Source: Acidimicrobiales bacterium (GTDB lineage Bacteria > Actinomycetota > Acidimicrobiia > Acidimicrobiales > SZUA-35). Taken from it: a stretch of 36,811 bases of DNA. This document shows, one piece after another, positions 1 through 10,050 of the stretch (positions are counted from its first letter, which is position 1; each line of letters starts with the position of its first letter). The position numbers were made by a program, and so were the translations under genes. The DNA lies in contig JAHDCV010000021.1 in the NCBI GenBank assembly GCA_020629695.1, forward strand, positions 23,923-60,733. Reading direction: 5' to 3'. Under the pieces are notes generated by a model. It was not told the origin of the DNA. It saw only the letters and a list, made by a program, of their open reading frames with translations, and did no database searches.

Positions 1-53
1 CCACCGCTCCCTCTCCCACCGCATCGGCCGTCCCGAACCCGACCGTCGCCTCG

Positions 54-1301
54 GTGATCGACGCCATCACCGCCTCACCGTCGCCCTACCACGCCGTCGA
101 GACCGCCCGAGCCCGACTGCGCGCCGCCGGCTTCGTCGAGTGTGATCTCACCGAGGACCTGCCCGACGGTCCGTCCCGGGGGTTCGCGGCCTCCGACGGT
201 GCGCTCGTCGCCTGGGCGGATCCCGCCGAGGACGCGGCGACCACGGGCTTCCGGATCGTCGGTGCCCACACCGACTCCCCCAACCTCCGGGTGGGATCGG
301 TGCCCGATGTCGGAGCGGCCGGCGTTCGCCAGGTCGGCATCGAGGTGTACGGAGGCGTGCTCGCGAACTCCTGGCTCGATCGCGACCTCGGGCTCTCCGG
401 GCGGCTCGTCCTGGCGGACGGCTCGATGCCCCTCGTCCGCATCGACGAGCCGTGGTTCCGGGTGCCGCAGCTGGCCATCCATCTCGATCGGGAGATCCGC
501 GGCGATGGTCTGAAGCTCGATCCGGCCCTGCATCTCACGCCCACCTTCGGCGCCGGTGAACCCGAGGAGGGGGCGTTGATCGGCGCCGTGGCCGCGGCGG
601 CCGACGTCGACCCCGGAGCGGTCCGCTCCTGGGATCTGATGTTCCACGACCTGCAGGCCCCGGCGCTGGTCGGCCCCGCGGCGGAGCAGCTGGCCTCGGC
701 CAGGATCGACAACCAGGTCTCGTGCTTCGCCGCGCTCGAGGCGATCGTCGCCGCCGACGTCGCCCGACTCGCCGGCACGGCCGTCCTGGTGCTCTCCGAC
801 CACGAAGAGGTCGGCTCCTCCTCGGCGACCGGTGCCGGTGGCGCCATGTTGGAACACCTCTTGGAACGGCTGTCGGCGGCGGCGGGCGTCGACCGCGTCG
901 GCCATCTGCGACGACTCGCCGCGTCGGTCGTCGTGTCGGCCGACGGCGCCCATGCGACCCATCCGAACTACGAGGCCAAGCACCGGCCGGAGCATCCGAT
1001 CCGGATGAACGGCGGTGTCGTCATCAAGCGCAACGCCAACCAGCGCTATGCGACCGACGGCCGAGCCGAGGCATTCGCTCGACGGGCGATCGAGTCGGCC
1101 GGGGTCGAGGCGCAGGTGTACGTGCATCGCAACGACCTGCCGTGTGGGTCCACGATCGGTCCGATCACCGCGACCCGCCTCGGTGTGCCGACGGTCGACC
1201 TCGGGGTCGCCCAGCTCGCCATGCACTCGGCCCGGGAGGTCTGCGGAGCCCACGACATCGCGGATCTGGCCGCGGTCGTCGGCGCCGCGTTCACGGTGTG
1301 A
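54..1301 (+). CDS. apeB: M18 family aminopeptidase
   Basis: Zinc-dependent aminopeptidase of the M18 (aspartyl aminopeptidase/ApeB) family, expected to be a cytosolic enzyme trimming N-terminal residues from peptides. Family signatures are visible in order: the N-terminal ASPSPYHAV, the metal-binding GAHTDSPNLRV around residue 70, SDHEEVGSSSATGAG around 250, and a C-terminal AMHSAREVCG with the last metal-binding His. The length of 415 residues is close to the usual 420-430. The start is uncertain: only about six residues precede ASPSPYHAV from the GTG at 54, whereas relatives have 10-15. The frame is open to the window edge with no other start codon, so the gene may begin before base 1. Family assignment is firm; substrate specificity is not visible. 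Confidence 0.9.
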   Translation: MIDAITASPSPYHAVETARARLRAAGFVECDLTEDLPDGPSRGFAASDGALVAWADPAEDAATTGFRIVGAHTDSPNLRVGSVPDVGAAGVRQVGIEVYGGVLANSWLDRDLGLSGRLVLADGSMPLVRIDEPWFRVPQLAIHLDREIRGDGLKLDPALHLTPTFGAGEPEEGALIGAVAAAADVDPGAVRSWDLMFHDLQAPALVGPAAEQLASARIDNQVSCFAALEAIVAADVARLAGTAVLVLSDHEEVGSSSATGAGGAMLEHLLERLSAAAGVDRVGHLRRLAASVVVSADGAHATHPNYEAKHRPEHPIRMNGGVVIKRNANQRYATDGRAEAFARRAIESAGVEAQVYVHRNDLPCGSTIGPITATRLGVPTVDLGVAQLAMHSAREVCGAHDIADLAAVVGAAFTV

Positions 1302-1337
1302 TCCCGGTGTGACGCCTTACCAGATGGTCGAGGGTCG

Positions 1338-1367
1338 TTGCAGTCGGCTGAACCCCCCAGTTAGCGT
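1338..1367 (+). promoter_or_regulatory. Promoter of hppA (-35 and -10)
   Basis: TTGCAG at 1338-1343 and TAGCGT at 1362-1367 are separated by 18 bases, a normal -35/-10 arrangement. Transcription would start near 1374, giving hppA a leader of about 98 bases, unlike most genes here, which look leaderless. Confidence 0.5.
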
Positions 1368-1471
1368 GCACCGGTCGCTTCCGCGTGTCGCGCTCGCTCG
1401 GGCGTTGCGTGCCGGACGAGCACGAAGCGCGGACGACTTCCACTCGACAACCCCCTGATGAGGACCCCGAC

Positions 1472-3574
<2,103 letters not shown>

Positions 3575-3610
3575 TCCGGTCCTGATCCGACGCTCCACCC
3601 GGAGCGACCT

Positions 3611-3641
3611 CGAGAGCCCGGCCCCGGTGGCCGGGCTCTCG
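3611..3641 (+). terminator. Terminator hairpin after hppA
   Basis: A perfect 13-bp inverted repeat (arms 3611-3623 and 3629-3641, loop CCGGT) lies 37 bases after the hppA stop and before the EVE gene promoter. No run of T follows, as is common for hairpin terminators in GC-rich actinobacteria. Confidence 0.75.
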
Positions 3642-3659
3642 CCGTTCTGGGGGGCTCGG

Positions 3660-3671
3660 TAACGTGGATCC
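3660..3671 (+). promoter_or_regulatory. Leaderless promoter, EVE gene
   Basis: TAACGT (3660-3665) ends six bases before the GTG at 3672, placing the transcription start at the start codon. Confidence 0.6.
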
Positions 3672-4133
3672 GTGCGCCACTGGTTGATGAAGTCCGAACC
3701 CGACGCCTACTCGATCGACGACCTCGCTCGCGACGGGGTCGAACCCTGGGACGGGATCCGGAACTACCAGGCACGCAATCTCATGCGGGACGAGATGTCC
3801 GTCGGCGATCGGGTGCTCTTCTACCACTCGAACGCGAAGCCGCCCGGCGTCGTCGGCATCGCCGAGATCGCCTCGTCGGCCTACCCCGATCCGACCCAGT
3901 TCGACCCCGACTCCGCGTACTTCGACGACTCGTCGTCCCCGGACGATCCACGGTGGCTGCTGGTCGACGTGCGGTACGTGTCGCACCTGGAGCGGATCGT
4001 CGGCCTCCCCGAGATCAAGGACGATCCGGCCCTCGCCGACATGGTCCTCGTGAAGCGGTCCCGACTGTCGGTGCAACCCGTGAGCGCCGAGGAGTTCGAC
4101 CACATCGTCGCCCTCGGTGGCTCGGTCGCTTGA
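3672..4133 (+). CDS. EVE domain protein
   Basis: Single EVE domain of 153 residues, the usual size for free-standing bacterial members. EVE is related to PUA and YTH folds and is thought to bind modified bases in nucleic acid. The N-terminal HWLMKSEPDAYSIDDL, then WDGIRNYQARNLMRDEM and VGDRVLFYHSN, are the hallmark segments; PPGVVGIAEI and the later aspartate-rich PRWLLVDVRYV complete the fold. The GTG at 3672 fits both the domain boundary and the TAACGT hexamer six bases upstream. The next gene has its own hexamer just after this stop, so the two need not be one transcript. The natural ligand cannot be read from the sequence. Confidence 0.9.
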   Translation: MRHWLMKSEPDAYSIDDLARDGVEPWDGIRNYQARNLMRDEMSVGDRVLFYHSNAKPPGVVGIAEIASSAYPDPTQFDPDSAYFDDSSSPDDPRWLLVDVRYVSHLERIVGLPEIKDDPALADMVLVKRSRLSVQPVSAEEFDHIVALGGSVA

Positions 4134-4149
4134 CGTCGTCGCGTCGTGC

Positions 4150-4161
4150 GACACTGAGCCG
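4150..4161 (+). promoter_or_regulatory. Leaderless promoter, GDH-like gene
   Basis: GACACT (4150-4155) ends six bases before the GTG at 4162. It supports this start over the in-frame ATG at 4117, which would overlap the upstream gene. Confidence 0.45.
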
Positions 4162-5160
4162 GTGCCGCTCCGCAAACTGACCACCACCGATGCCTTCGTC
4201 GTCACCGACCTGGCCGACGCTCCCGCCGCCGGCGTCGTCCGGCGGGGTCGCAAGATCCTCCAGTCGTCGGCGAAAGACCTCGCCCGTTCGGCGACGTACA
4301 CCTTCGCGATCCACGGCATCGAGCGTGGCGGCGCCTCGGCCGGTATCAACGCCGAGGGCGACGCGGCCGGCGCCTCCGCCGACGCGTTCGTGGCCGAGCT
4401 CGCCGACGACGTGGCCGGCGGAGTGCTCGAACTGACCGCGGGCAAGGGCATCGGGGCGGAGGAGCTCGCCGGTCTCGCCGAACGATCTCCGGCCGGTGCG
4501 CTGAGCGGTTCCACCGACGCCATCGTGCGATCGGTCATGGCCGGCCTGTGTGTCGGTCTCGACACGACGGATCTGGCCGGCGTCTCCGTGGCGATCGACG
4601 GTTGGGAGACCGGACCGGTCCCGGCGGCCCTCGTCGACGCACTCGTGGGTGTCGGCGCCGAGATCTCCGCCATCGGTGCGGCGAACGGTGTCATCGCCGG
4701 TGGGTCACTCGATCTGGACGCCCTGCGCGCCGGCACCATGCCCGATCCGGCGTCGCTGGCGAAGCCGTGGACCCTCTGGGGCGCCGGTGTCGATGCGATC
4801 CTCACCGGAGCGAAGCCCGGCGGCATGAATCACCAGGGCGCCGAGATGGTGCGGGCGAAGGCCGTGGTGCCCTACGCCCCGATCCCGGTCAGTACGAAGG
4901 CCTATGCCGTGCTCCGGCGGGCCGGTGTCGTGCTGGTGCCCGACTTCGCCTCGGCCGGTGGCGGGCTGGTGGCTGCGACCCTCGAAGGCGACGACGCCAC
5001 GGTGCTGGCGGAGGTCGACCGGACCACCGTCGAGGCGCTCGCCGCCGCTGCGGCCGACCACCCGGACCAGGACCTGTTCATGGCGGCCTGCATCCGGGCC
5101 GAGGCCTTCCTCGCCACCTGGCAGGAGCGCCTGCCGTTCGGTCGCCCCCTCGCCGCCTGA
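4162..5160 (+). CDS. Glu/Leu/Phe/Val dehydrogenase-like protein, catalytic residues lost
   Basis: The 332-residue protein follows the layout of the amino acid dehydrogenase family: an N-terminal dimerisation/substrate domain and a C-terminal Rossmann domain. The C-terminal part is the clearest: DAILTGAKPGGMNHQGAEMV, then a strand with KAVVPYAPIPVS and VLVPDFASAGGGLVAA, matching the family's 'VVPDILANAGGV' region. Key positions differ, however. The catalytic-lysine segment GG(G/A)KGGI reads GGASAGI, the PDVGT aspartate segment reads GKGIGAE, and the dinucleotide loop GxGNVG reads GWETGP. It may therefore be a non-catalytic or repurposed member; the role is unknown. GTG 4162 is preferred; an ATG at 4117 would add 15 residues and overlap the EVE gene. 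Confidence 0.7.
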   Translation: MPLRKLTTTDAFVVTDLADAPAAGVVRRGRKILQSSAKDLARSATYTFAIHGIERGGASAGINAEGDAAGASADAFVAELADDVAGGVLELTAGKGIGAEELAGLAERSPAGALSGSTDAIVRSVMAGLCVGLDTTDLAGVSVAIDGWETGPVPAALVDALVGVGAEISAIGAANGVIAGGSLDLDALRAGTMPDPASLAKPWTLWGAGVDAILTGAKPGGMNHQGAEMVRAKAVVPYAPIPVSTKAYAVLRRAGVVLVPDFASAGGGLVAATLEGDDATVLAEVDRTTVEALAAAAADHPDQDLFMAACIRAEAFLATWQERLPFGRPLAA

Positions 5161-5314
5161 GCGCACCGTCAACCTCCGCCGTACGGGCACCTCGTCACGC
5201 GCTGGCGCCTGTGTCGCTCCGAGGGATCCGCAACGGCGGGTCGTGCGTGCCGATGGAGCAACGAGGTGATCGGGGCGGACCCGGATGGTCGAGCGGGGAT
5301 GCCCGGGCCGTGGC

Positions 5315-6499
5315 TCAGGCGGTGCGGTCGGCGCCGGTCAGGAGCACGAGTGAGCGTCCGATCGCGACGTCGGGTGACGCGGGTGTCCGGCGTTCGGTCA
5401 ACCAGCCGGCGAGCCCCGCGGCGCCGGTGGCGTCCGGTGCCGGGCCGCTGGGCTGCCCGTTGCTCGATCGGTCCGCCAGCGCCCGGCGGGCGAGGTCGGT
5501 GGCCTCCACGAAGACGTCCTCGTCGACCAGGACGGGCCAGCCGTCAGTCGCCCGCTGGTGGGCGTACACGGTTCGCCAGTCGTAGGTGACGTCGTCGAGG
5601 ATGCCGCTGGCCACCGAAGCCGGTGTCCCCGGCCAGGGTTCCATCGCCCACGCGACGTCATCGCTCAGAGGGTCGGGGTCCGCTCCCCCGGCGGTCAGCC
5701 GGGTGACGGCCGCCGCATAGGGATGGGCCGATCGAGGTTGCACGGGATGGACTCGTGGGAGCCGGGCGTCGGCACCGAGCCCTCGACCCAGTCCGTCCAT
5801 CACCGCGGTCGCCAGCGCGCCGCCGCCGATCTGGATGAACACGTCGTCGGCGTGGTCGCCGGCGTCAGCCAGTTGTTCCGCGAGTTCGAGTCCGAGCGTC
5901 CGACAGCCGTCGATGGTGTCGGGGCGGACGGTGCCCTGCACGGTGAAGGCGACCGCACCGTCGTCGAGCGCGATCTCGAGATCCCGCATACAGGGGTCGC
6001 CCGCTTCACCCGCCGCCCGGTGGCTGAAGGTCACGTGGGCGCCGAGCTGCTCGAGCCGGGTCAGCACGCCGGGGCTGGCGTCGACGGGCACGTAGACATC
6101 GAGCTCCCGACCGAAGGCCGAGGCGACGGTCGCCGCGCCGACCGCGGCGTTGCCGCACGACGCGATCGCCCATCGTCCCGTGTCGAGGGGTGACCCGGCC
6201 CGCTCCCGCAGCACCTGGCGGAGCAGGAGGCCGAACAGATGGCGGGCCTTGTGGCTGCCGCCGACCCCTCCGGTCTCCACCTTGGCGAGTACCGCAGCGC
6301 CGTCGAGGGTCAGCTGGACGAGCGGTCCGGACCGGAACCCATGCCCGTCGCCGGCCGGATCGTCGGCCACGGCGGCATCGAGCTCCCGGATCACGGCGAC
6401 CACCTCGGCATCGGACAATCCGAGGCCGAGCGCCTCGGCGTGCAGGTCCAGATGGTGGCGGTGACGCTCGAAGGTCGACGGAACGCTTCCGTTGCTCAC
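5315..6499 (-). CDS. PLP-dependent enzyme, threonine dehydratase/synthase-like fold
   Basis: Fold-type II pyridoxal-phosphate enzyme of 394 residues. GGSHKARH contains the probable Schiff-base lysine (Lys84). SCGNAAVGAATVASAFG is the substrate/Asn loop, and QIGGGALATAVMDGLG is the glycine-rich phosphate-binding loop. These are typical of threonine dehydratase, threonine synthase and cysteine synthase relatives. The substrate cannot be assigned: the rest of the protein diverges and there is no ACT domain. The start is set at the GTG at 6499 because TAGCGT ends seven bases upstream on this strand; the frame continues to a TTG at 6565, but that would overlap the divergent metallopeptidase start. 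It shares a divergent promoter region with that gene. Confidence 0.75.
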   Translation of the reverse strand: MSNGSVPSTFERHRHHLDLHAEALGLGLSDAEVVAVIRELDAAVADDPAGDGHGFRSGPLVQLTLDGAAVLAKVETGGVGGSHKARHLFGLLLRQVLRERAGSPLDTGRWAIASCGNAAVGAATVASAFGRELDVYVPVDASPGVLTRLEQLGAHVTFSHRAAGEAGDPCMRDLEIALDDGAVAFTVQGTVRPDTIDGCRTLGLELAEQLADAGDHADDVFIQIGGGALATAVMDGLGRGLGADARLPRVHPVQPRSAHPYAAAVTRLTAGGADPDPLSDDVAWAMEPWPGTPASVASGILDDVTYDWRTVYAHQRATDGWPVLVDEDVFVEATDLARRALADRSSNGQPSGPAPDATGAAGLAGWLTERRTPASPDVAIGRSLVLLTGADRTA

Positions 6500-6512
6500 C
6501 TTGCCGACGCTA
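6500..6512 (-). promoter_or_regulatory. Leaderless promoter, PLP enzyme
   Basis: On the minus strand TAGCGT (6512-6507) ends seven bases before the GTG at 6499. Confidence 0.5.
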
Positions 6513-6522
6513 CCGCTGTCGC

Positions 6523-6528
6523 TAACCT
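6523..6528 (+). promoter_or_regulatory. -10 hexamer of the zinc metallopeptidase gene
   Basis: TAACCT lies 29 bases before the ATG at 6558. The short leader holds a purine-rich GAGAGGG that could act as ribosome binding site, so this gene appears leadered, unlike its divergent neighbour. Confidence 0.4.
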
Positions 6529-6557
6529 CACCACGGGCGACCGAGAGGGCAAGTGAC

Positions 6558-7571
6558 ATGGTCAAGTACTCCGACGATCAGGCAGAGAAGGGTCTCAAGT
6601 ACGTTCGAGACCGTCGTGGGCGCCGCAGCAGCGGTGGTGGGAGCAGCTTCCCCGGCCTCGGTGGTGGCTCGACCGGTGGCGGCATGCAGCGTCGTCGCGG
6701 CGGGACCGCGGCGAAAGGTGCAGGCGGCCTCGGCGTCATGGGCATCATCCTCATCTTCGTGCTCCAGGCCTGCCTCGGCGGTGGAGGCGGCAGCGGGTTC
6801 AACATCGATCCCAGCGCCTTCGAGTCCTTCGACACCCAGAGCGGCGCCGTCGAGACCGGGAACAGCAGTGGCGCCGAACTCTCGCTGGACGACTTCAGTG
6901 AGCGGGAGCAGGAGATGCTCGCGGTCCACAGCGACCTGATCGACACCTGGACCGAACTGTTCGAGCAGGCGGGAGCCGACTTCCGTCCTGCCGGCCTCCA
7001 GTTCATCGACGCCCGGGTCCAGACCGGCTGCGGTGTGGCCGGACCCGAGGTCGGACCGTTCTACTGCCCGGCCCCGAACGACGAGAACGTGTATCTCGAT
7101 CCGAACTTCTTCGACGTGCTCGCGCAGCGCTTCGGCGCCGCCGGCGACTTCGCGATCGCCTACGTGCAGGCCCACGAGGTCGGCCACCACATCCAGGCGA
7201 TCACCGGCATCTCGGCCCAGGTCCAGCAGGAGCAGGCCCGCCTCGGCACCGTCGAACGCAACGAACTCGGTGTGCGACTCGAACTGCAGGCGGACTGCCT
7301 GGCTGGCGTCTGGGGCTTCCACGTCAACAACCGCACGACGATCGTCGAGGGTGTCGTGCTCGAGCGCGGTGACATCGAAGAGGGCCTGCGAGCGGCTGCC
7401 GCCGTCGGCGACGACAGCATCCAGTCCTCGTCCGGTCAGAGCATCAACCAGGAGAGCTGGACCCACGGCTCGTCGGAGGCCCGCCAGGAGTGGTTCCTGG
7501 AGGGATTCAACACCGGCGACCCCAACGCCTGCGACACCTTCAGCGTGTCCCGGGCCGACATCGGCCTCTGA
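6558..7571 (+). CDS. YpfJ-type neutral zinc metallopeptidase
   Basis: Putative membrane-anchored zinc peptidase of the YpfJ/pfam04228 family, 337 residues. The N-terminus is hydrophilic and glycine-rich (GGGSSFPGLGGGSTGGG), as in relatives. It is followed by one membrane helix (GLGVMGIILIFVLQACL, about residues 56-72) and an extracytoplasmic catalytic domain. The zincin motif HEVGHHIQ begins at about residue 206, and ELQADCLAGVW supplies the third ligand region. FYCPAPNDENVYLDPNFF is a conserved family block. Cys pairs in the domain may form disulfides. The ATG at 6558 fits the family N-terminus (KYSDDQAEKGLKYVRDRRG). The substrate is not known for the family. Confidence 0.92.
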   Translation: MVKYSDDQAEKGLKYVRDRRGRRSSGGGSSFPGLGGGSTGGGMQRRRGGTAAKGAGGLGVMGIILIFVLQACLGGGGGSGFNIDPSAFESFDTQSGAVETGNSSGAELSLDDFSEREQEMLAVHSDLIDTWTELFEQAGADFRPAGLQFIDARVQTGCGVAGPEVGPFYCPAPNDENVYLDPNFFDVLAQRFGAAGDFAIAYVQAHEVGHHIQAITGISAQVQQEQARLGTVERNELGVRLELQADCLAGVWGFHVNNRTTIVEGVVLERGDIEEGLRAAAAVGDDSIQSSSGQSINQESWTHGSSEARQEWFLEGFNTGDPNACDTFSVSRADIGL

Positions 7572-7577
7572 CCCGGC

Positions 7578-7592
7578 GCCGGCCGAGCCGGC
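7578..7592 (+). terminator. Weak hairpin after the metallopeptidase gene
   Basis: GCCGGC-CGA-GCCGGC forms a 6-bp stem seven bases after the stop, with no T run. It could attenuate or terminate transcription. Confidence 0.3.
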
Positions 7593-7618
7593 AGGAGAAC
7601 CCACCTCACCGAGAGTGG

Positions 7619-7632
7619 TACGTTCCGACGTC
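7619..7632 (+). promoter_or_regulatory. Near-leaderless promoter, DUF4214 protein
   Basis: TACGTT (7619-7624) ends eight bases before the ATG at 7633. Confidence 0.5.
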
Positions 7633-9375
7633 ATGTGGGCATGGGTGAAGAGGTTCGTTGCACGAGTCGGCGGTGTCGCGCTGGCGCTGTCGATCGTGTC
7701 GGTCGCCGGTCTGTCGTCACCGCCGCTGGCCGCGGCCGAGGACGAGCAGGATTGTCGCGCCCCGATCCGCTACGACGACCCCCGGATCTGGTCGTTCTCG
7801 TTCACTGAGCTGTTTCCGTGGGACGTCTCGTTCGATTGGACGGAGGCCGCACGTCGTCCCGATGGCGACATCACCGTGGCATCGGTCCTCGTGAGCTACG
7901 GCGAGCACGCGACTCGCAGCCTGGTCACCGCCATCCTCGGCCCCGGCGGAGAACTCCGCTCCTGGCATCTCGTGGCCAGTGCCGCGGACCGCGCCGACCT
8001 CTGGTTCGACCTCCACCCCGACCGGATCGATGTCACCGAGACCGACGGCATCGGCTTCGTCGAGGTGCGCTCGTTCGGCCATGACGGCACGGAGCGACTC
8101 CTCGGTGGCGCCCCCGCCCTCCGGCTGGATGCAATCGGGACGATCGAACGTGTCGAGCGGATGGGTGCCCGGACGATCGTGGCGGCCATCGATCCGGAAG
8201 GCTCGTTGAGGATCGGGCGGATCGACACCGAAGCCGGCAGCGCGTCATGGGGGCCACCTCTCGACCTCGACCCCTTCCGGCTCGCGTTCCTCCCGACGGG
8301 CGGAATGGTGGCGCTCGTCGGAACCGACGCCGTGTTCCTCGACGATGCCGGCGGGATCGACACAACACGCGGTGACGGCGGAACCCTCACCACGGGGATC
8401 GGCGAGGGCTATCTCAGCGTCGTCGGTCCCGAGATCCACGTCGTCGACGTCGTGGGCCGTGCGGCGCTTCCACATGAGCCGACCTTCGAAGGCGACGTGT
8501 TCCGCGTTCGGAGGTTCACCTTCGACGGGGTGCCGATCGGCGAAAACACGGGCTTCTGGTGGGAGGTGTTCTCCGGTGACGGGTTCGACGATGACGAGCG
8601 AGACACGATCCGGATCGACGACATCGAGATGGCCGCCACCTACGGTGGGATCGGGCCGGTCGCGCAGTTCGTCGATCTGTCCCGGCCGATGCGTGATCGG
8701 TATGCGGACGACATCGTCCGTCTGTATGTCGCCGTCCTCGGTCGGGCGCCCGACGCGGCGGGTGCGTCGTTCTGGGCCGATCGCCGTCGAGACGGCGTCC
8801 GTCGTGACGACGTCGTCCGGGCATTGCTCCGATCGGAGGAGTTCACCTCCGGGCCCGATCGGCCACTCGCCGACAGGCTGTTTCCGACGCTCGACGAGCT
8901 TCCGTCCGGTACGTCGCGAGAGGAACTCGCCATCTGGTTCCGGCTCGGGAGGGATCCGGTGGACGTGGTGCTCGAGCAGAGTTCGACGCAGACGTTCGCG
9001 CAACACACCGACACCGAACTGGGCGGGTCGAACTGGGCGGCGGAGGAGTTGGAGCGGCTCTATCTCGCAGCGTTCGGACGTTTCCCCGATCAGGCGGGTC
9101 TCTGCTACTGGCTCGGCGTCGAGCTCGACCACGGTCGCTACGAGATCCTCGGCGGCTTCATCGAGAGTGCCGAGTGGCAACGGGCCTACGCCGGTCTCGG
9201 ACGCGAGCAGACGGTGCGACAGATGTATCGAAACATCCTGGGCCGGGAGCCGGATGACGCCGGCGTCGCATACTGGCTGGAGTTGTGGTCCTACGACGAT
9301 GCCGAAGGGCTCCGCTGGGTGCTCGACGGCATCGCCCAGAGCGAGGAGATGCAGATCCTCACGGCGTCGGGCTGA
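7633..9375 (+). CDS. Exported protein with C-terminal DUF4214 repeats
   Basis: Predicted secreted protein of 580 residues. A signal peptide is visible (basic MWAWVKRFVARVG, hydrophobic VALALSIVSVAGLSS, then PPLAAAEDEQ as a likely cleavage region). Residues 40-345 look like a beta-rich domain of unrecognised family with repeated strand/turn units. The C-terminal part carries DUF4214-type units: IVRLYVAVLGRAPDAAG near residue 358, LERLYLAAFGRFPDQAG near 472, and VRQMYRNILGREPDDAG near 527, each with the 'LY..LGR.PD..G..YW' pattern. DUF4214 is common in large exported and surface-layer proteins; its function is not established. The ATG at 7633 is chosen from the signal peptide and the hexamer; the frame is open far upstream inside the previous gene. 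The last 17 bases overlap the convergent acyltransferase gene. Confidence 0.85.
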   Translation: MWAWVKRFVARVGGVALALSIVSVAGLSSPPLAAAEDEQDCRAPIRYDDPRIWSFSFTELFPWDVSFDWTEAARRPDGDITVASVLVSYGEHATRSLVTAILGPGGELRSWHLVASAADRADLWFDLHPDRIDVTETDGIGFVEVRSFGHDGTERLLGGAPALRLDAIGTIERVERMGARTIVAAIDPEGSLRIGRIDTEAGSASWGPPLDLDPFRLAFLPTGGMVALVGTDAVFLDDAGGIDTTRGDGGTLTTGIGEGYLSVVGPEIHVVDVVGRAALPHEPTFEGDVFRVRRFTFDGVPIGENTGFWWEVFSGDGFDDDERDTIRIDDIEMAATYGGIGPVAQFVDLSRPMRDRYADDIVRLYVAVLGRAPDAAGASFWADRRRDGVRRDDVVRALLRSEEFTSGPDRPLADRLFPTLDELPSGTSREELAIWFRLGRDPVDVVLEQSSTQTFAQHTDTELGGSNWAAEELERLYLAAFGRFPDQAGLCYWLGVELDHGRYEILGGFIESAEWQRAYAGLGREQTVRQMYRNILGREPDDAGVAYWLELWSYDDAEGLRWVLDGIAQSEEMQILTASG

Positions 9376-9997
9376 TCACCCTGGCCGGTGCGCCGGCGGC
9401 GACGCAGCCGTCGGGCAGGTCGCTCGTGACCACGGAGTTCGCGCCGACGGTGACCCGACGCCCGATGGTGACGCCGGGGGTCACCACGACGTTCGTGCCG
9501 AGCCACGACTCGGCGCCGATCCGTACGGCCGATTCCGGCACGAGCTGCCGGCCGATCGGAAGGTCGGGGTCGGCGTTGGAGTGGTTCTGATCCGTGACGT
9601 ACACGTTGGGTCCGAAGTACACGTCGGGCTCGATCACGATCGAGAGGTGGGCGACCAGCGAGGTGTTCCGGCCGATGAGGCAGCGGTCACCGATCACGAG
9701 GATCTCGTCGGAGATGAGTGGCTGCTCGGGGTGCATGCCGGCGGACAACGAGACGCGTGGTCCGATGAGGCAGCCTTCCCCGATCCGGATCGCCCGTTCG
9801 CCGTAGAGGGCGGCGGGAGGAAAGCAGATGATGGAGCCGGCGCCGAACTCCGCGAATCGCGTCGCACGTCTGGTGTCGGCGTGGATGGCCGCGCGGCGGG
9901 TCCACCACTCCGACGCTTCGAGTGCGATGTCGCCCAGCGACCAGCCGCCGAGTCTGCGCCCGACGAACGACGGACCGTTCTGTTCGGGACGCATCAC
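9359..9997 (-). CDS. Hexapeptide-repeat acyltransferase (LbH fold)
   Basis: Left-handed beta-helix acyltransferase of 212 residues, similar in layout to maltose O-acetyltransferase/WcaF-type proteins that transfer acetyl groups to sugars. Hexapeptide repeats run through most of the protein: RIGEGCLIGPRVSLSAG, VIGDRCLIGRNTSLVAH, RIGAESWLGTNVVVTPGV and TIGRRVTVGANSVVTSDL, ending in the typical AAGAPARVI. DQNHSNAD holds the probable catalytic His. GTG at 9997 and ATG at 9994 are adjacent; the GTG lies eight bases after a TACGGT hexamer. The acceptor is unknown, and no glycan-biosynthesis cluster surrounds it. Confidence 0.88.
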   Translation of the reverse strand: MMRPEQNGPSFVGRRLGGWSLGDIALEASEWWTRRAAIHADTRRATRFAEFGAGSIICFPPAALYGERAIRIGEGCLIGPRVSLSAGMHPEQPLISDEILVIGDRCLIGRNTSLVAHLSIVIEPDVYFGPNVYVTDQNHSNADPDLPIGRQLVPESAVRIGAESWLGTNVVVTPGVTIGRRVTVGANSVVTSDLPDGCVAAGAPARVISPTP

Positions 9998-10011
9998 GAT
10001 CGGACACCGTA
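9998..10011 (-). promoter_or_regulatory. Near-leaderless promoter, acyltransferase
   Basis: Minus-strand TACGGT (10011-10006) ends eight bases before the GTG at 9997. Confidence 0.5.
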
Positions 10012-10030
10012 GTCAGACCCGGTGACCTTC

Positions 10031-10050
10031 GTCGGTCGGTCGGTCGGTCG
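10031..10050. repeat. GTCG tetranucleotide repeat (5 copies)
   Basis: Five perfect tandem copies of GTCG sit immediately beyond the psuG stop codon, between psuG and the acyltransferase promoter. It is short and may simply reflect base composition. Confidence 0.6.

Noticed and set aside
5161-5314. Possible small gene or RNA between the GDH-like and PLP genes
   Set aside because: The 154-base gap shows no tRNA cloverleaf, strong hairpin or convincing start signal; both flanking genes end here.
10031-10050. GTCG repeat as phase-variation tract
   Set aside because: It lies outside coding sequence and away from the promoter hexamer, and five copies of a GC-rich tetramer are plausible by chance in this genome.
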